DNA from: Bacteroidota bacterium
GTDB taxonomy: Bacteria > Bacteroidota > Bacteroidia > Chitinophagales > Chitinophagaceae
Length of the DNA stretch: 64,000 nt
Direction of reading: 5' to 3'
Assembly (NCBI GenBank): GCA_005882315.1
Contig: VBAR01000003.1
Coordinates: forward strand, 502,907 to 566,906
The translations under genes were made by a program, and so were the position numbers. The notes under the pieces are model-generated. The model was not told the DNA's origin and made no database searches. It saw nothing but the letters and a program-made list of their open reading frames with translations. Below, in pieces: positions 24,539-33,471 of this stretch. The stretch's first letter is position 1. Every line of letters starts with the position of its first letter.

Positions 24539-25618
24539 TCACCAAAATACCTCGCTCCAGTGACGAGAGAACTTAATTCCCCATTTTACATTCAATTCAT
24601 GGGAAGGAATAGACAAACCAAGTTCCTGTTTTATTGCGAGCAAAGGAAGATTTACACCTGCGCCCAATGCAGCAGAAATAGTCCCCTGCACACGGGGATT
24701 AATTTCAAGCAGCAGGTATTTTTCTGCGGCAGATTGTTTTACCTGCAAACCAATATTGCCATGCAGTTTTAATTCATGAATGATCTGAGAACAATAGCTG
24801 ATAATGGATTCATTTTTTATAAACTCACCTTCCACACTTATTCCATTGATCATTCTCTTTCTTGATCGAGGTAAAGCAATTATTGTTTCTCCATGATTGG
24901 CAAGACAATCAATAGAATATTCATCACCCGGCAAATATTCGCTTACCAGCAACTCCGGAAACAAACCTGAAGAAAGAATTGCTACCGCTTCTTCAAGTGT
25001 CATATATTTTGAATCAGGTTTATGATTTAATAACAGATCAAGCTTATTGATCTTGTTGCTTAGAATTCTAAACCCGCGGCTGCCATTGGATACAGATGGT
25101 TTAAAACAAACTTCTTTCTCCGGATAACCTAATTCTTTAACAGCCATTTCAAATTGTTCAACCGTTTCAACAACACGATATACAGGCAGATCAATTCCCC
25201 GCCATTCAATAAATTGGTAAAGCCGGCTTTTATTATTTGCTATCTCCAGTGATTCTGCTGATGAAACAAGCAGCTTTACACCATTTGCTTCAAATTCTTT
25301 TACATGCTGAGATAATGGAATTAATTCTCTTGTTACCAACGGCATCAGCACATGAATATTTTTTTCCCTGCAAACAGATAAAATTGTTTCAATAAAATTT
25401 TCTTTGTGTGCATAAGGGATCGTTACAAAATCTTCTACTAGCCTGCGGCCAACTGCATCGGGGTTTGCATCTGCGGCTATTACCTGGATATTCGGATTCT
25501 GAAACAGGCATTTCAAAATACCGGCAGCTCCGGGAGCACCGGCGCCGGTCATTAATACATTGATACCCCTGTCCCCTAAAGGGGAACTTAGATCTATTTT
25601 TTCTTTTTTGATTTGCAT
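24539..25618 (-). CDS. ATP-grasp protein, carbamoyl-phosphate-synthase-like
   Basis: 359 aa from the Met at 25618; the frame is open to 25651, so the start is uncertain. The N-terminal pre-ATP-grasp fold begins I-N-V-L-M-T-G-A-G-A-P-G-A-A-G. The ATP-grasp part shows C-F-K-P-S-V-S-N-G-S-R-G-F, S-E-Y-L-P-G-D-E-Y-S-I-D and L-L-E-I-N-P-R-V-Q-G-T. This kind of stand-alone enzyme ligates a carboxylate to an amine or thiol; the substrate is unknown. The codons before the core fold lie inside a repeat arm (25566-25586), so the N-terminal tail may be repeat-derived. Confidence 0.82.
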   Translation of the reverse strand: MQIKKEKIDLSSPLGDRGINVLMTGAGAPGAAGILKCLFQNPNIQVIAADANPDAVGRRLVEDFVTIPYAHKENFIETILSVCREKNIHVLMPLVTRELIPLSQHVKEFEANGVKLLVSSAESLEIANNKSRLYQFIEWRGIDLPVYRVVETVEQFEMAVKELGYPEKEVCFKPSVSNGSRGFRILSNKINKLDLLLNHKPDSKYMTLEEAVAILSSGLFPELLVSEYLPGDEYSIDCLANHGETIIALPRSRKRMINGISVEGEFIKNESIISYCSQIIHELKLHGNIGLQVKQSAAEKYLLLEINPRVQGTISAALGAGVNLPLLAIKQELGLSIPSHELNVKWGIKFSRHWSEVFW

Positions 25619-25682
25619 AGTTTGAAATTCGAAAATAATCAGAAACATCAATCCTATGTTTCCCCTTTAGGGGGACAGGGGG
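25566..25682. repeat. Inverted pair of CCCCTGTCCCC(C)TAAAGGGGAA elements
   Basis: The left copy (25566-25586) lies within the 5' coding part of the ATP-grasp gene. The right copy (25660-25681) is its reverse complement with one extra base and covers the last codons of ubiD. Each copy itself contains CCCC-TAAA-GGGG. I recognise similar elements as dispersed repeats in other Bacteroidota genomes. Confidence 0.8.
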
Positions 25683-27580
25683 TTAACTACTGCTTCTTCA
25701 CCATACATCTGGTTCTTAAATTTCAATGAAGGTGAAGAAATAAAATTCCCGATTCCCAATTCACTCCACTTTTCATCCACAGCTTTTATAGTTGTATCAT
25801 CAGCAACAATAATATTCGGCCAATCACGGTGAAAATCATCCAGCTCTTTTGTTTTTCTTGTTCCATCTAATCCCATACAAGCTCCGGTTGATCTATGGCT
25901 TATCACAGAATCTCTTTTCGGATCAAGATTATTGCAAAAACGCCATAAAGCAATTGCCAGATCATTTGCATTCACCGTATGCTCCACATATAAAATTATT
26001 TTGATGCCTTCAGTTTCTTTCAATGCGCAAATCTGTTGATGTAATTCTTTTATATGCCCCTTCCTGTTTTTCTCAACAGAAATAATGATGCAGGGTATCT
26101 CTTTTAGAAGCAATTCAGCATTCACAGATTTTATTTCTGGAAAACTATTTTTTAAATTTTCAATATTCAAATTCTGAATCCTGAATCCTGAATCCTGGCT
26201 ACTGTCCTTTTCCTCTTCAAACTTAAAAGTTCCATCAATACACATCTTTCCTCCAAAGCCCAGTTTGCTGCAACTATGATCCAACACATCCATCGGTCCC
26301 TGTGAAAAATAAATATCTGTAGCTGGATTCAGATTTTTAAAAACAACTCTTGCTAACTCTTCGTAGTTCTGAATTTTTACATCGCCGCTTGCAAGCACCA
26401 GTATTTTATTAAACATCATTTGCCCGGCACCCCACATTGCATTCATTACTTTTTGTCCCTGCCCTGCATAGTCTTTATGAATTTTTGTAATGACGAGATT
26501 ATGAAACACACCTTCAACCGGCATATCCATATCAGCGATCTCCGGCACCAGTGTCATTTTTATAGGTGCTAAAAAGATCCGTTCAGTTGCTTTGCCAAGC
26601 CAGGCATCTTCCTGCGGCGGTATACCAACTATTGTTGCCGGGTAAACAGGATTTTTTTTATGTGTAATAGCAGTAATATGAAACCGGGGATACCAATCGG
26701 GTAATGAATAATAACCTGTATGATCACCAAACGGTCCTTCCCAAATCAATTCTTCATCGGGTTCTACATAGCCTTCAATAATGAAATCAGCATCAGCAGG
26801 CACTTCAATATCCGGTTGTGTTATACATTTTACAAGCTCCACTTTTTTCTTTCGTAAAAAACCTGCCAGCATATACTCATCTACATTTTCAGGCAATGGT
26901 GCGGTAGCAGAATAAGCATAAACCGGATCGCCGCCTAATGCAACTGCAACCGGCATACGTTTATTCATTTTTTTATATTCATTAAAATGTTTGGCAGATA
27001 CTTTATGCTTGTGCCAGTGCATACCTGTAAGTGTTGGTTCAAATACCTGCATGCGATACATACCAACGTTACGTGTATTTGTATTAGGATCTTTGGTATG
27101 AATAACGGGTAATGTTACAAATGGCCCACCGTCTTTTGGCCAACAAGTAATGACAGGTAGTTTTGTAATATCAGGATCTTGCATCACCACTTCCTGGCAT
27201 TCGCCCCTGCCTTTTTTTACTTTCGGCATCCAGGAAGCAAACTCACTGAGCTTTGGCAGTAATTTTAATTTATCTAATATTCCTTCTTTCGGTGAAGCAA
27301 GCATTTTAAATAAACTCTCGATTTCTTTTGCTACATCATCAAGATGATTCACACCAAGTGCCAGGCACATTCTTCTATCACTTCCATATGCATTCATCAG
27401 CACCGGAAAATCATAGCCTGTGTTTTCAAACAATAATGCTTTACCTCCACCGGGTTGTTTGCTTATGCGGTCAGTGATCTCGGCCATTTCCAGTTTAGGA
27501 TTAACATAAGTCTTTATGCGAAGCAATTCGCCTTCTCTTTCCAATGTTTCAATAAACTGTTGCTGATTTCTATATGCCAT
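25667..27580 (-). CDS. UbiD family decarboxylase
   Basis: 637 aa. UbiD motifs are clear: M-Y-R-M-Q-V-F near 180, the prFMN/metal region E-G-P-F-G-D-H-T-G-Y-Y near 285, and I-V-G-I-P-P-Q-E-D. The protein is longer than most E. coli-type UbiD, as in Bacteroidota menaquinone-type decarboxylases. It uses prenylated FMN to decarboxylate an aromatic acid, probably in menaquinone synthesis. The UbiX partner is not in the window. At about residue 465 the code runs through three 7-bp repeats (26175-26195), a likely repeat insertion. The promoter box is 16 nt upstream. Confidence 0.93.
   Translation of the reverse strand: MAYRNQQQFIETLEREGELLRIKTYVNPKLEMAEITDRISKQPGGGKALLFENTGYDFPVLMNAYGSDRRMCLALGVNHLDDVAKEIESLFKMLASPKEGILDKLKLLPKLSEFASWMPKVKKGRGECQEVVMQDPDITKLPVITCWPKDGGPFVTLPVIHTKDPNTNTRNVGMYRMQVFEPTLTGMHWHKHKVSAKHFNEYKKMNKRMPVAVALGGDPVYAYSATAPLPENVDEYMLAGFLRKKKVELVKCITQPDIEVPADADFIIEGYVEPDEELIWEGPFGDHTGYYSLPDWYPRFHITAITHKKNPVYPATIVGIPPQEDAWLGKATERIFLAPIKMTLVPEIADMDMPVEGVFHNLVITKIHKDYAGQGQKVMNAMWGAGQMMFNKILVLASGDVKIQNYEELARVVFKNLNPATDIYFSQGPMDVLDHSCSKLGFGGKMCIDGTFKFEEEKDSSQDSGFRIQNLNIENLKNSFPEIKSVNAELLLKEIPCIIISVEKNRKGHIKELHQQICALKETEGIKIILYVEHTVNANDLAIALWRFCNNLDPKRDSVISHRSTGACMGLDGTRKTKELDDFHRDWPNIIVADDTTIKAVDEKWSELGIGNFISSPSLKFKNQMYGEEAVVNPLSP
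26175..26195. repeat. Tandem heptamer TGAATCC x3 inside ubiD
   Basis: Three perfect copies of a 7-bp unit at 26175, 26182 and 26189. On the coding strand they encode the D-S-G-F-R-I segment. Because 7 is not a multiple of 3, gain or loss of one unit would shift the ubiD frame. Confidence 0.85.
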
Positions 27581-27596
27581 GCTATGGATTAAAATG

Positions 27597-27604
27597 CAAA
27601 GTTA
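27597..27604 (-). promoter_or_regulatory. Candidate -7 box of ubiD
   Basis: Leftward TAACTTTG, exact TAnnTTTG match, 16 nt before the start codon. Confidence 0.55.
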
Positions 27605-27623
27605 ACTGAGAATCGATTGCTGA

Positions 27624-27665
27624 TAAAAGAAAAGCCGTTCCGACGATACTATCAGAACAGCCTTT
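27624..27665 (-). terminator. Terminator of the DUF6089 gene
   Basis: Leftward stem AAGGCTGTTC with GAACGGCTT (one bulge, one G-T pair; arms at 27655-27664 and 27632-27640) followed by TTTTCTTTT. Confidence 0.7.
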
Positions 27666-27683
27666 GTTAAAGTTCAAATATTT

Positions 27684-28541
27684 TTAAAATACATTAGTGG
27701 GACAGCCCATTTTGGATTTACCTCCGCCGCCGCCTCCTCCACCATTTCCATTTATGCGGAATGTAAAATGTATGCCAGTGAAATAATACCAGTCTTTATT
27801 ATTGGGGCTTCCTCTTTCAAAACCTTTTGTAGGATAGCTAGGGCTACCAGATACTACTTCATCACCACGGTAACTCATGTCAACAGACAACTGACCTTTT
27901 GCGACTAGTAAATCATTCGGGTCTGCATAAAAACCACTTACATCATCAAAATGATCGGTAAATAATTTTCGCATCCCTAATTCAAGACCTATCCGCAAAT
28001 TATCATTGATAGCATATTTAATACCGCCGCCAAAAGGAATAGCCATTTGAGTGAGCTTATAAGGTTTAGTTGGGTAACCGGCAATTCCCTGCCCTTCTGT
28101 ACTCAACGGTTGCAAAAAAACTTTGTTCTTTGCTGCATCAAATGCATAAGGATTGTATTTCGTCAATGCCAACCCTATAAAACCATAAGGTGATAATTTT
28201 CTTTCATACAAATTGAAAAGATAATATTCACCAACAAGACTGAATTCATGCACCTGTGTTTCAAAAGCAAGATTGCGGGCAACCAGTTCAGGTTTATCAC
28301 TGAAACGATCGGCACCGCCAACAATTGCATATGTATACCCGGCGCGGAAGAAAATCTGTTCAGTAAATTCATAATTGGCCGTAATCCCAATGGCACCATT
28401 GGTTACTTTCTTTGGAAAAATTTTATCTGTAAGATCTCCATTGTATGCCGCAAGCCCGCCAAATACACCGATATGTAATTGCTGAGCTTCTGACGAAGCA
28501 AGTACAAACAGACAAATAATTAAAGAATGCAATTTTTTCAT
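27684..28541 (-). CDS. DUF6089-type outer membrane beta-barrel protein
   Basis: 285 aa. A signal peptide (about 1-19) is followed by alternating hydrophobic strands, beginning H-I-G-V-F-G-G-L-A-A-Y-N-G-D-L. This is the pattern of the DUF6089 family of Bacteroidota beta-barrels. The C-terminus is unusual, a run of Gly followed by K-S-K-M-G-C-P-T-N-V-F, rather than a plain terminal strand. It is probably an outer-membrane protein of unknown function. It has its own promoter (28563-28570) and terminator. Confidence 0.85.
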   Translation of the reverse strand: MKKLHSLIICLFVLASSEAQQLHIGVFGGLAAYNGDLTDKIFPKKVTNGAIGITANYEFTEQIFFRAGYTYAIVGGADRFSDKPELVARNLAFETQVHEFSLVGEYYLFNLYERKLSPYGFIGLALTKYNPYAFDAAKNKVFLQPLSTEGQGIAGYPTKPYKLTQMAIPFGGGIKYAINDNLRIGLELGMRKLFTDHFDDVSGFYADPNDLLVAKGQLSVDMSYRGDEVVSGSPSYPTKGFERGSPNNKDWYYFTGIHFTFRINGNGGGGGGGGKSKMGCPTNVF

Positions 28542-28562
28542 GGTCAGTGATTAAAGCCTTTA

Positions 28563-28570
28563 CAAAGGTA
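28563..28570 (-). promoter_or_regulatory. Promoter of the DUF6089 gene
   Basis: Leftward TACCTTTG, exact TAnnTTTG. A TTG lies 22 nt upstream of it, within the 17-23 nt spacing of the Bacteroidota consensus. The leader would be about 15 nt. Confidence 0.6.
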
Positions 28571-28647
28571 TCTCTCAATCAAACTTGTCACACAAGGAAT
28601 AACGAATTTAAAAATTGAAAATTATCCCCCTATGTTAATGACTACAA

Positions 28648-29676
28648 CTAAACTTTTGTGAAAAGCCCTTTGTATTCAATACCTAATCCCGGTAATTCGG
28701 AATACGATATCTTACCAAAATCATACCCAATTCCTGCTGCAAGGTCCTCTTCGAGCAATAAAGGGCCATCCATATCCACATAGTCAATAAATGGAAGCAG
28801 GTGAGCTACAGCTGCAGAACCGATAGTAGATTCATTCATACATCCCACCATTACTTTCAAATTCAGTTTTCTTGCCTGTTTTATCATTCGCAAAGCTGGT
28901 GTCAAACCACTGCATTTAGTGAGTTTGATATTGATACCATGAAAATGTTCAACGCATTTTTCAACATCCTTTTCAAACACACAGCTTTCATCGGCAAACA
29001 AAGGCAAAGAAGATTCCTTGTATAAGATTCTCATCCCTTCCCAATCATCTTTTGCCAGTGGTTGTTCCACCATTTCCACACCCAGGTCTTTTAGTTGGGG
29101 AATCAATTTCAATGCAGTTTGTATATCCCATGCTGCATTTGCATCTACTCTTAGGATAGAATCCGTTTCATTACGTAAAGCTTTTACAATTGCAATGTCA
29201 TCTGCTGTACCTACTTTGATCTTATAAATGGGCCACGGCTTTTCTTTCAACTTTGCCACCATTTTTTCAATACTGTCTATACCGATAGTATAATCCGTCA
29301 AAGGATTTTTTGAAATATCTCCATTCCATAATTCATAGAGCTTTTTCTTTTTGAGTTTGCCATACATATCCCATGCAGCAATATCCAACGCACAAACAAG
29401 AAACGGATTTGCCGGGATCAAATGATGGAGATAATGCCAATAACGCTCCGGTTCTGTGAAAGCAAATTTTTCTGTGAAGATCTTTTTTCGTTCAAAATCT
29501 TCAACCATTTTTTCTACCGTAATATTATAGTACCTGATAGCCGGTGCTTCACCATAACCTTTCAGACCGAAATGCTCCAGCTCAATAACTAATGTAGGCT
29601 GATGTGTTTTTGTACCTTTTGAAATGGTGAATGGATGACGGAACTTGAGATTGAATGGATGAGCAGTGATCTTCAT
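28648..29676 (-). CDS. Dipeptide epimerase (enolase superfamily)
   Basis: 342 aa. The enolase-superfamily catalytic set is visible: the K-I-K-V-G base motif near 160, D-A-N-A-A-W (metal Asp near 187), a conserved Glu in E-Q-P-L, A-D-E-S (metal Asp near 237) and the second base in N-I-K-L-T-K-C-S-G. G-C-M-N-E-S-T-I-G near 290 is typical of L-Ala-D/L-Glu epimerases in murein peptide recycling. Substrate range varies in this group, so dipeptide specificity is moderately sure. A word-like repeat separates it from malQ upstream. Confidence 0.9.
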   Translation of the reverse strand: MKITAHPFNLKFRHPFTISKGTKTHQPTLVIELEHFGLKGYGEAPAIRYYNITVEKMVEDFERKKIFTEKFAFTEPERYWHYLHHLIPANPFLVCALDIAAWDMYGKLKKKKLYELWNGDISKNPLTDYTIGIDSIEKMVAKLKEKPWPIYKIKVGTADDIAIVKALRNETDSILRVDANAAWDIQTALKLIPQLKDLGVEMVEQPLAKDDWEGMRILYKESSLPLFADESCVFEKDVEKCVEHFHGINIKLTKCSGLTPALRMIKQARKLNLKVMVGCMNESTIGSAAVAHLLPFIDYVDMDGPLLLEEDLAAGIGYDFGKISYSELPGLGIEYKGLFTKV

Positions 29677-29683
29677 AACACTT

Positions 29684-29781
29684 AATGTGCGGATTTAGTA
29701 ATGTGCGAATGTGCGCATTTTTTTTGGAATGACATTGTTTAAAGTAATTCGCACATTAATCAATTCGCAAATCTGCACATT
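29684..29781. repeat. Imperfect inverted repeat, 'aatgtgc' word family
   Basis: AATGTGCGGATTT (29684-29696) mirrors 29769-29781 with one mismatch. AATGTGCGAAT (29700-29710) mirrors 29747-29757 perfectly. Nested arms fill the whole gap between the epimerase and malQ. Confidence 0.8.
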
Positions 29782-29783
29782 TA

Positions 29784-32474
29784 TTATCGTCCTGAATGTT
29801 CTATGTATCCACGCAGTTCTTCATTAAACTCTTTTTCCTTCAGCAGATCTTCCAGTGTAATATGCATACGGAAATTCCAGTAGTGATTGGGGTCAGCAGG
29901 AATATTGATCCGTTCTTCATGAGGATTCTCACGGCGCAAGTCTTCACTCATTCCTAATAAATCCTGCAACTGGAAAATACTCCACATAGCAGGCGAATTA
30001 AGATGCTGCAAAACAATTGCACGATTTATCCATGCTTCACAGAAATAAGGAGCCTCGCCCCACTGCTGTAAAATATGATTGTAAAAATGTTGTGTTTTTG
30101 CCCTATCCTCTTCCCACCAGCCGCGAATAGTACTCATATCATGTGTAGATGGAGTGATCACAGATAAATACGGCGCATCATTCGGATGAAAAAATTCAAT
30201 ACCTGTTTTTTTAGGCATCCGTTGAATTTCTAAACTCAGCATGCCCAACTGCTCCATTACATCCGGCACACAATGCGGCACCATTCCCAGATCCTCACCA
30301 CAGATCATCATATTAGTGGTTCGTTTGAGGTGAGGCAATTTCTGCATCGCTTCGCTGTACCAGAAATCATCCTGGCGTTTGAAGAAATAATTTACATACA
30401 GTTCTTTCAGTTTTTGCTGTACATCATCAGGCAGACACCTGAATGAAGCAGTATCTTCCATCGCAATGCGAAAATGAAAACGGGTTTGCTGTGAATCCAA
30501 TTCTTCAAATAAAATAATATTTGAAACAAGATCAAACAATCCTTCTTTGAGTTTTTTGTTTTCATCCGTCAGTTCTTTATCACCAAAATATTCCTCTACC
30601 TTTCTTTGAGTGGAAAATTCAGGTTTCAAATTCATTGAACCATCTTCTCCAATTAAAATAAATTCTGACCTTACCTGTTCAGCCAGCTCACCAAAATATT
30701 CGTTCAACACATCATCAGTGATAAAAGGTTTACAGTAACGGTCGTAATCAAACGGAATAAAATTTTGTCCGAACTCACCGATATGAATGGCTACGGCCGG
30801 AACAAATCTGCCCATTATACCTTCAATACTTTCCGAAGGAATACTCCAAATGCGGAAAAAGCCGAGTATATGATCGATGCGGAATGCATCAAAATAATTA
30901 CTCATCTGTGCAAAGCGTTGTTTCCACCAGCTATAACCATCTTTCTGCATTCTTTTCCAGTTGTAAGTAGGCAGGCTCCAGTTTTGTCCTTTCACAGCAA
31001 AATGATCAGGAGGTGCCCCCGCATAGGTATCGAGATTATATAACTCAGGTTCTACCCATGCATCACATGCATTGCGATAAATGCCTATAGGTATATCCCC
31101 TTTTACAACAATTCCTTTTTTATGTGCATAATCAGTTGCTTCTTTCAGTTGAGTGTGTAAATGATATTGAACAAAATAATTAAAGGCAATTGCTTTAAAT
31201 GAATTGGAACCGGGAGAGATCAGTTTAGCAACTTCTTTTTCATTATAAGTCTTATACATTTTCCATTTGCCGAATTCTATTGTCTTGTTTTTATCACGCA
31301 AATAGCAAAACACAGCATACGGAACCATCCAATGTTTATTGTCTTCAAAAAAAGATTTGAAATCATCCTGTTCAAAAACTTCTTCCGCAGCCAGTTCATA
31401 AATTTCTTTTAGTACACCCGTCTTTACTTTCATCACCATTTCATGATCCACTCCTGTTTCCTTATTCAGCTTCTTCTTCACCTTATTTAATGACTCCAGT
31501 TGATCGGCATAATCTTTACCTGCAACAGTTTCAAGATTGATATAAGCAGGATGCAATGCAAATGCAGAAATAGCAGCGTAAGGATATGAGTCAGATTTTT
31601 TATAGGTAGCCGTTGTATCATTGATGGGGAGCAGCTGGATCATTTTTAATCCTGTGGTCTTTGCCCAATCCACCAGCTGTTTCAGATCATTGAATTCACC
31701 TATACCCAAACCATCTTTACTGCGTAGCCCAAAAACAGGGATAGCAACCCCTGCCCCACGAAAGGTATTATTAGGCAGATGTACAAATCCATCATGCACA
31801 ATAGTAGCTCTGCCTTCAATTGGTTTTATATTCAGAAAACGGTTTTGCCCATCTTCAAATTTTATAAAATCATTTTTGGCAATATTGTAAACACCATATT
31901 TATAAGTAAGTGGGAATTCGGATGCGGGAACATTTGTATTGATATACCACCAATCACCGAATTTTGAAAGGACCAATGGATTTACTGTATCCCATTTACC
32001 CAATTCGTTACCGCTGCCTGCAATGGCTATCACTTCATTCTTCTTAAGTAACGGAGCTTTTACACGAAACAACTGACCGGATTCAAATCCTTTTTTCGTT
32101 TTCTTCTCTTTATGAAGTTTATGAAATAATACTTCACTGAATGGTCGGGTAAAAAAAATATTTTCATACTCACCCGTATGGTTCCATGTATCAATGATAT
32201 CAATAGCTGCTACATTTGAGTTTTGTAAATAAACCTGGCGTGCCGTCTCCCCTTCATTCACAATTATACCTTCAGCGGTTTTGAGGAAATAACTGTATTG
32301 AAAATTCTTTTGACCTTGAGTAATATCAAGTTCCAGCTCCCATGCTTCGGAGTTGAGATATTTAAGTGGCAATTCTTTTACATCGAGTTCACCAATGCCA
32401 GCCATTGACTTTATGTTCATCCATAAGGTCTGACCTAACTCTGTATGAAAGCGCAGAAAAAAATGAAGATGCAT
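29784..32474 (-). CDS. malQ: 4-alpha-glucanotransferase with N-terminal starch-binding domains
   Basis: 896 aa from the Met at 32474, chosen because it opens the CBM20-type domain (L-H-F-F-L-R-F-H-T). An in-frame Met 14 codons earlier is possible. Two starch-binding-like modules occupy about 1-235 (the second has A-I-A-G-S-G-N-E-L-G-K-W). A GH77 catalytic barrel follows. The nucleophile Asp is in F-D-A-F-R-I-D-H-I-L-G-F and the acid/base Glu in I-G-E-D-G or G-E-D-L-G. Amylomaltase moves glucan chains between maltodextrins. It probably works with the glgB and GH13 products at the right end of the window, in glycogen/maltodextrin metabolism. Confidence 0.94.
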   Translation of the reverse strand: MHLHFFLRFHTELGQTLWMNIKSMAGIGELDVKELPLKYLNSEAWELELDITQGQKNFQYSYFLKTAEGIIVNEGETARQVYLQNSNVAAIDIIDTWNHTGEYENIFFTRPFSEVLFHKLHKEKKTKKGFESGQLFRVKAPLLKKNEVIAIAGSGNELGKWDTVNPLVLSKFGDWWYINTNVPASEFPLTYKYGVYNIAKNDFIKFEDGQNRFLNIKPIEGRATIVHDGFVHLPNNTFRGAGVAIPVFGLRSKDGLGIGEFNDLKQLVDWAKTTGLKMIQLLPINDTTATYKKSDSYPYAAISAFALHPAYINLETVAGKDYADQLESLNKVKKKLNKETGVDHEMVMKVKTGVLKEIYELAAEEVFEQDDFKSFFEDNKHWMVPYAVFCYLRDKNKTIEFGKWKMYKTYNEKEVAKLISPGSNSFKAIAFNYFVQYHLHTQLKEATDYAHKKGIVVKGDIPIGIYRNACDAWVEPELYNLDTYAGAPPDHFAVKGQNWSLPTYNWKRMQKDGYSWWKQRFAQMSNYFDAFRIDHILGFFRIWSIPSESIEGIMGRFVPAVAIHIGEFGQNFIPFDYDRYCKPFITDDVLNEYFGELAEQVRSEFILIGEDGSMNLKPEFSTQRKVEEYFGDKELTDENKKLKEGLFDLVSNIILFEELDSQQTRFHFRIAMEDTASFRCLPDDVQQKLKELYVNYFFKRQDDFWYSEAMQKLPHLKRTTNMMICGEDLGMVPHCVPDVMEQLGMLSLEIQRMPKKTGIEFFHPNDAPYLSVITPSTHDMSTIRGWWEEDRAKTQHFYNHILQQWGEAPYFCEAWINRAIVLQHLNSPAMWSIFQLQDLLGMSEDLRRENPHEERINIPADPNHYWNFRMHITLEDLLKEKEFNEELRGYIEHSGR

Positions 32475-32528
32475 TTTAGTTGGTTCGTTGTGAAAACACT
32501 CATTCCTGCGCTGCAATCACAGGGATAA

Positions 32529-32536
32529 CGAAAATA
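32529..32536 (-). promoter_or_regulatory. Candidate -7 box of malQ
   Basis: Leftward TATTTTCG (TAnnTTcG). It lies upstream of both possible malQ starts: a leader of about 5 nt for the longer form or about 47 nt for the shorter. Confidence 0.35.
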
Positions 32537-32587
32537 AAAAAATATGCGAATGAACAATGTTTTATATTCATGTTAATTTGAATTTCT

Positions 32588-33124
32588 ATGAGTGCAAACG
32601 TTTTCAGCTGGAAAAAACTTTTCTTTTTCTGCCTTGGACTGGCCTTGGCCAGTATGTTTTGCATGAAATGGATAGAATCTGAGTTTATAATTAATGGCAA
32701 ATTATTTACGATTATAGATCTTGAATTGAAATTGGACAAACAGGAATTGATAAACCTGCTTTCGGGCCTGGATGATAAAACAAGAACCGTAGTCGGCTAC
32801 CATCTCCATTTTGATTTTCTTTTTATGGCCGGTGTTTTCCCGGGGTTGGCCTGTCTTTGCATGATGGCGAGAGAAAGAACCCGAAATAAACTGGTTCAGT
32901 CATTACTTCTTTTATTTGCCTTGCTGCAGTTTTTCGCATGGGGCTTTGATATTTATGAAAACCTGAATCTGATCAAATGGTTGAATGACCCTGCGACAGT
33001 TGATGGGATAGATTTCTATCATTTGCTGGTAAGGCTCAAATTCCTTTTTGCTTTCGGAGCTTTACTTGTATCATTGGTTGCTTTTCTTTTTTTTAGAAAA
33101 AAAACCACAAATATTCAATCCTGA
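32588..33124 (+). CDS. Four-helix membrane protein, unknown family
   Basis: 178 aa. Four hydrophobic segments are visible (about 9-26, 78-95, 103-122 and 150-170), with a soluble loop of about 40 residues after the first. I recognise no family. The last codons lie in the word T-T-C-A-A-T-C-C-T-G-A-A, which recurs in the ubiD heptamer repeat. So the C-terminus may have been trimmed or extended by a repeat. It is followed 47 nt later by a small membrane protein gene. Confidence 0.7.
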   Translation: MSANVFSWKKLFFFCLGLALASMFCMKWIESEFIINGKLFTIIDLELKLDKQELINLLSGLDDKTRTVVGYHLHFDFLFMAGVFPGLACLCMMARERTRNKLVQSLLLLFALLQFFAWGFDIYENLNLIKWLNDPATVDGIDFYHLLVRLKFLFAFGALLVSLVAFLFFRKKTTNIQS

Positions 33125-33147
33125 ATCTGCAATTCAGTTCTCTCCCT

Positions 33148-33155
33148 TACATTTG
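33148..33155 (+). promoter_or_regulatory. Candidate -7 box of the 52-aa membrane protein
   Basis: TACATTTG, exact TAnnTTTG match, 16 nt before the ATG at 33172. Confidence 0.55.
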
Positions 33156-33171
33156 CATCAAATTTTTAAAC

Positions 33172-33330
33172 ATGACCAAGACCAATTCAAAGAACAAAGC
33201 ATTATGGTGGCTTGTATTTCTCGGATCAACTGCTGCTTTATTGTTTGCAATATATACTCACTGGGAGTGGTTGACATTGATCCTTCCTTTCCAGACAACT
33301 GCTTTCGTAAAAGCACTTGACATTATGTAA
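33172..33330 (+). CDS. Small membrane protein, 52 aa
   Basis: 52 codons plus stop, starting MTKTNSKNKALWW. One or two hydrophobic segments (about 11-27 and 30-44) follow a basic N-terminus. An exact -7 box 16 nt upstream and a strong terminator 31 nt downstream frame it as its own transcription unit, which is the main reason to accept it. I know no family for it. It shares no visible similarity with its neighbours. Confidence 0.6.
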   Translation: MTKTNSKNKALWWLVFLGSTAALLFAIYTHWEWLTLILPFQTTAFVKALDIM

Positions 33331-33361
33331 CTATTCACATCTGTTGATATTTAAATGAGTC

Positions 33362-33390
33362 AGTCACGCCTTTGGCGTGACTATTTTTTT
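33362..33390 (+). terminator. Rho-independent terminator
   Basis: AGTCACGCC (33362-33370), loop TTT, GGCGTGACT (33374-33382), then ATTTTTTT. A perfect 9-bp stem. Confidence 0.9.
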
Positions 33391-33471
33391 GCCTTCCTCG
33401 GATAGATTGAATATTTTTATACAAGAAATTATTTCAAAAACCTTCCTGCCCTGCGGGAAAAATTCCAAACT

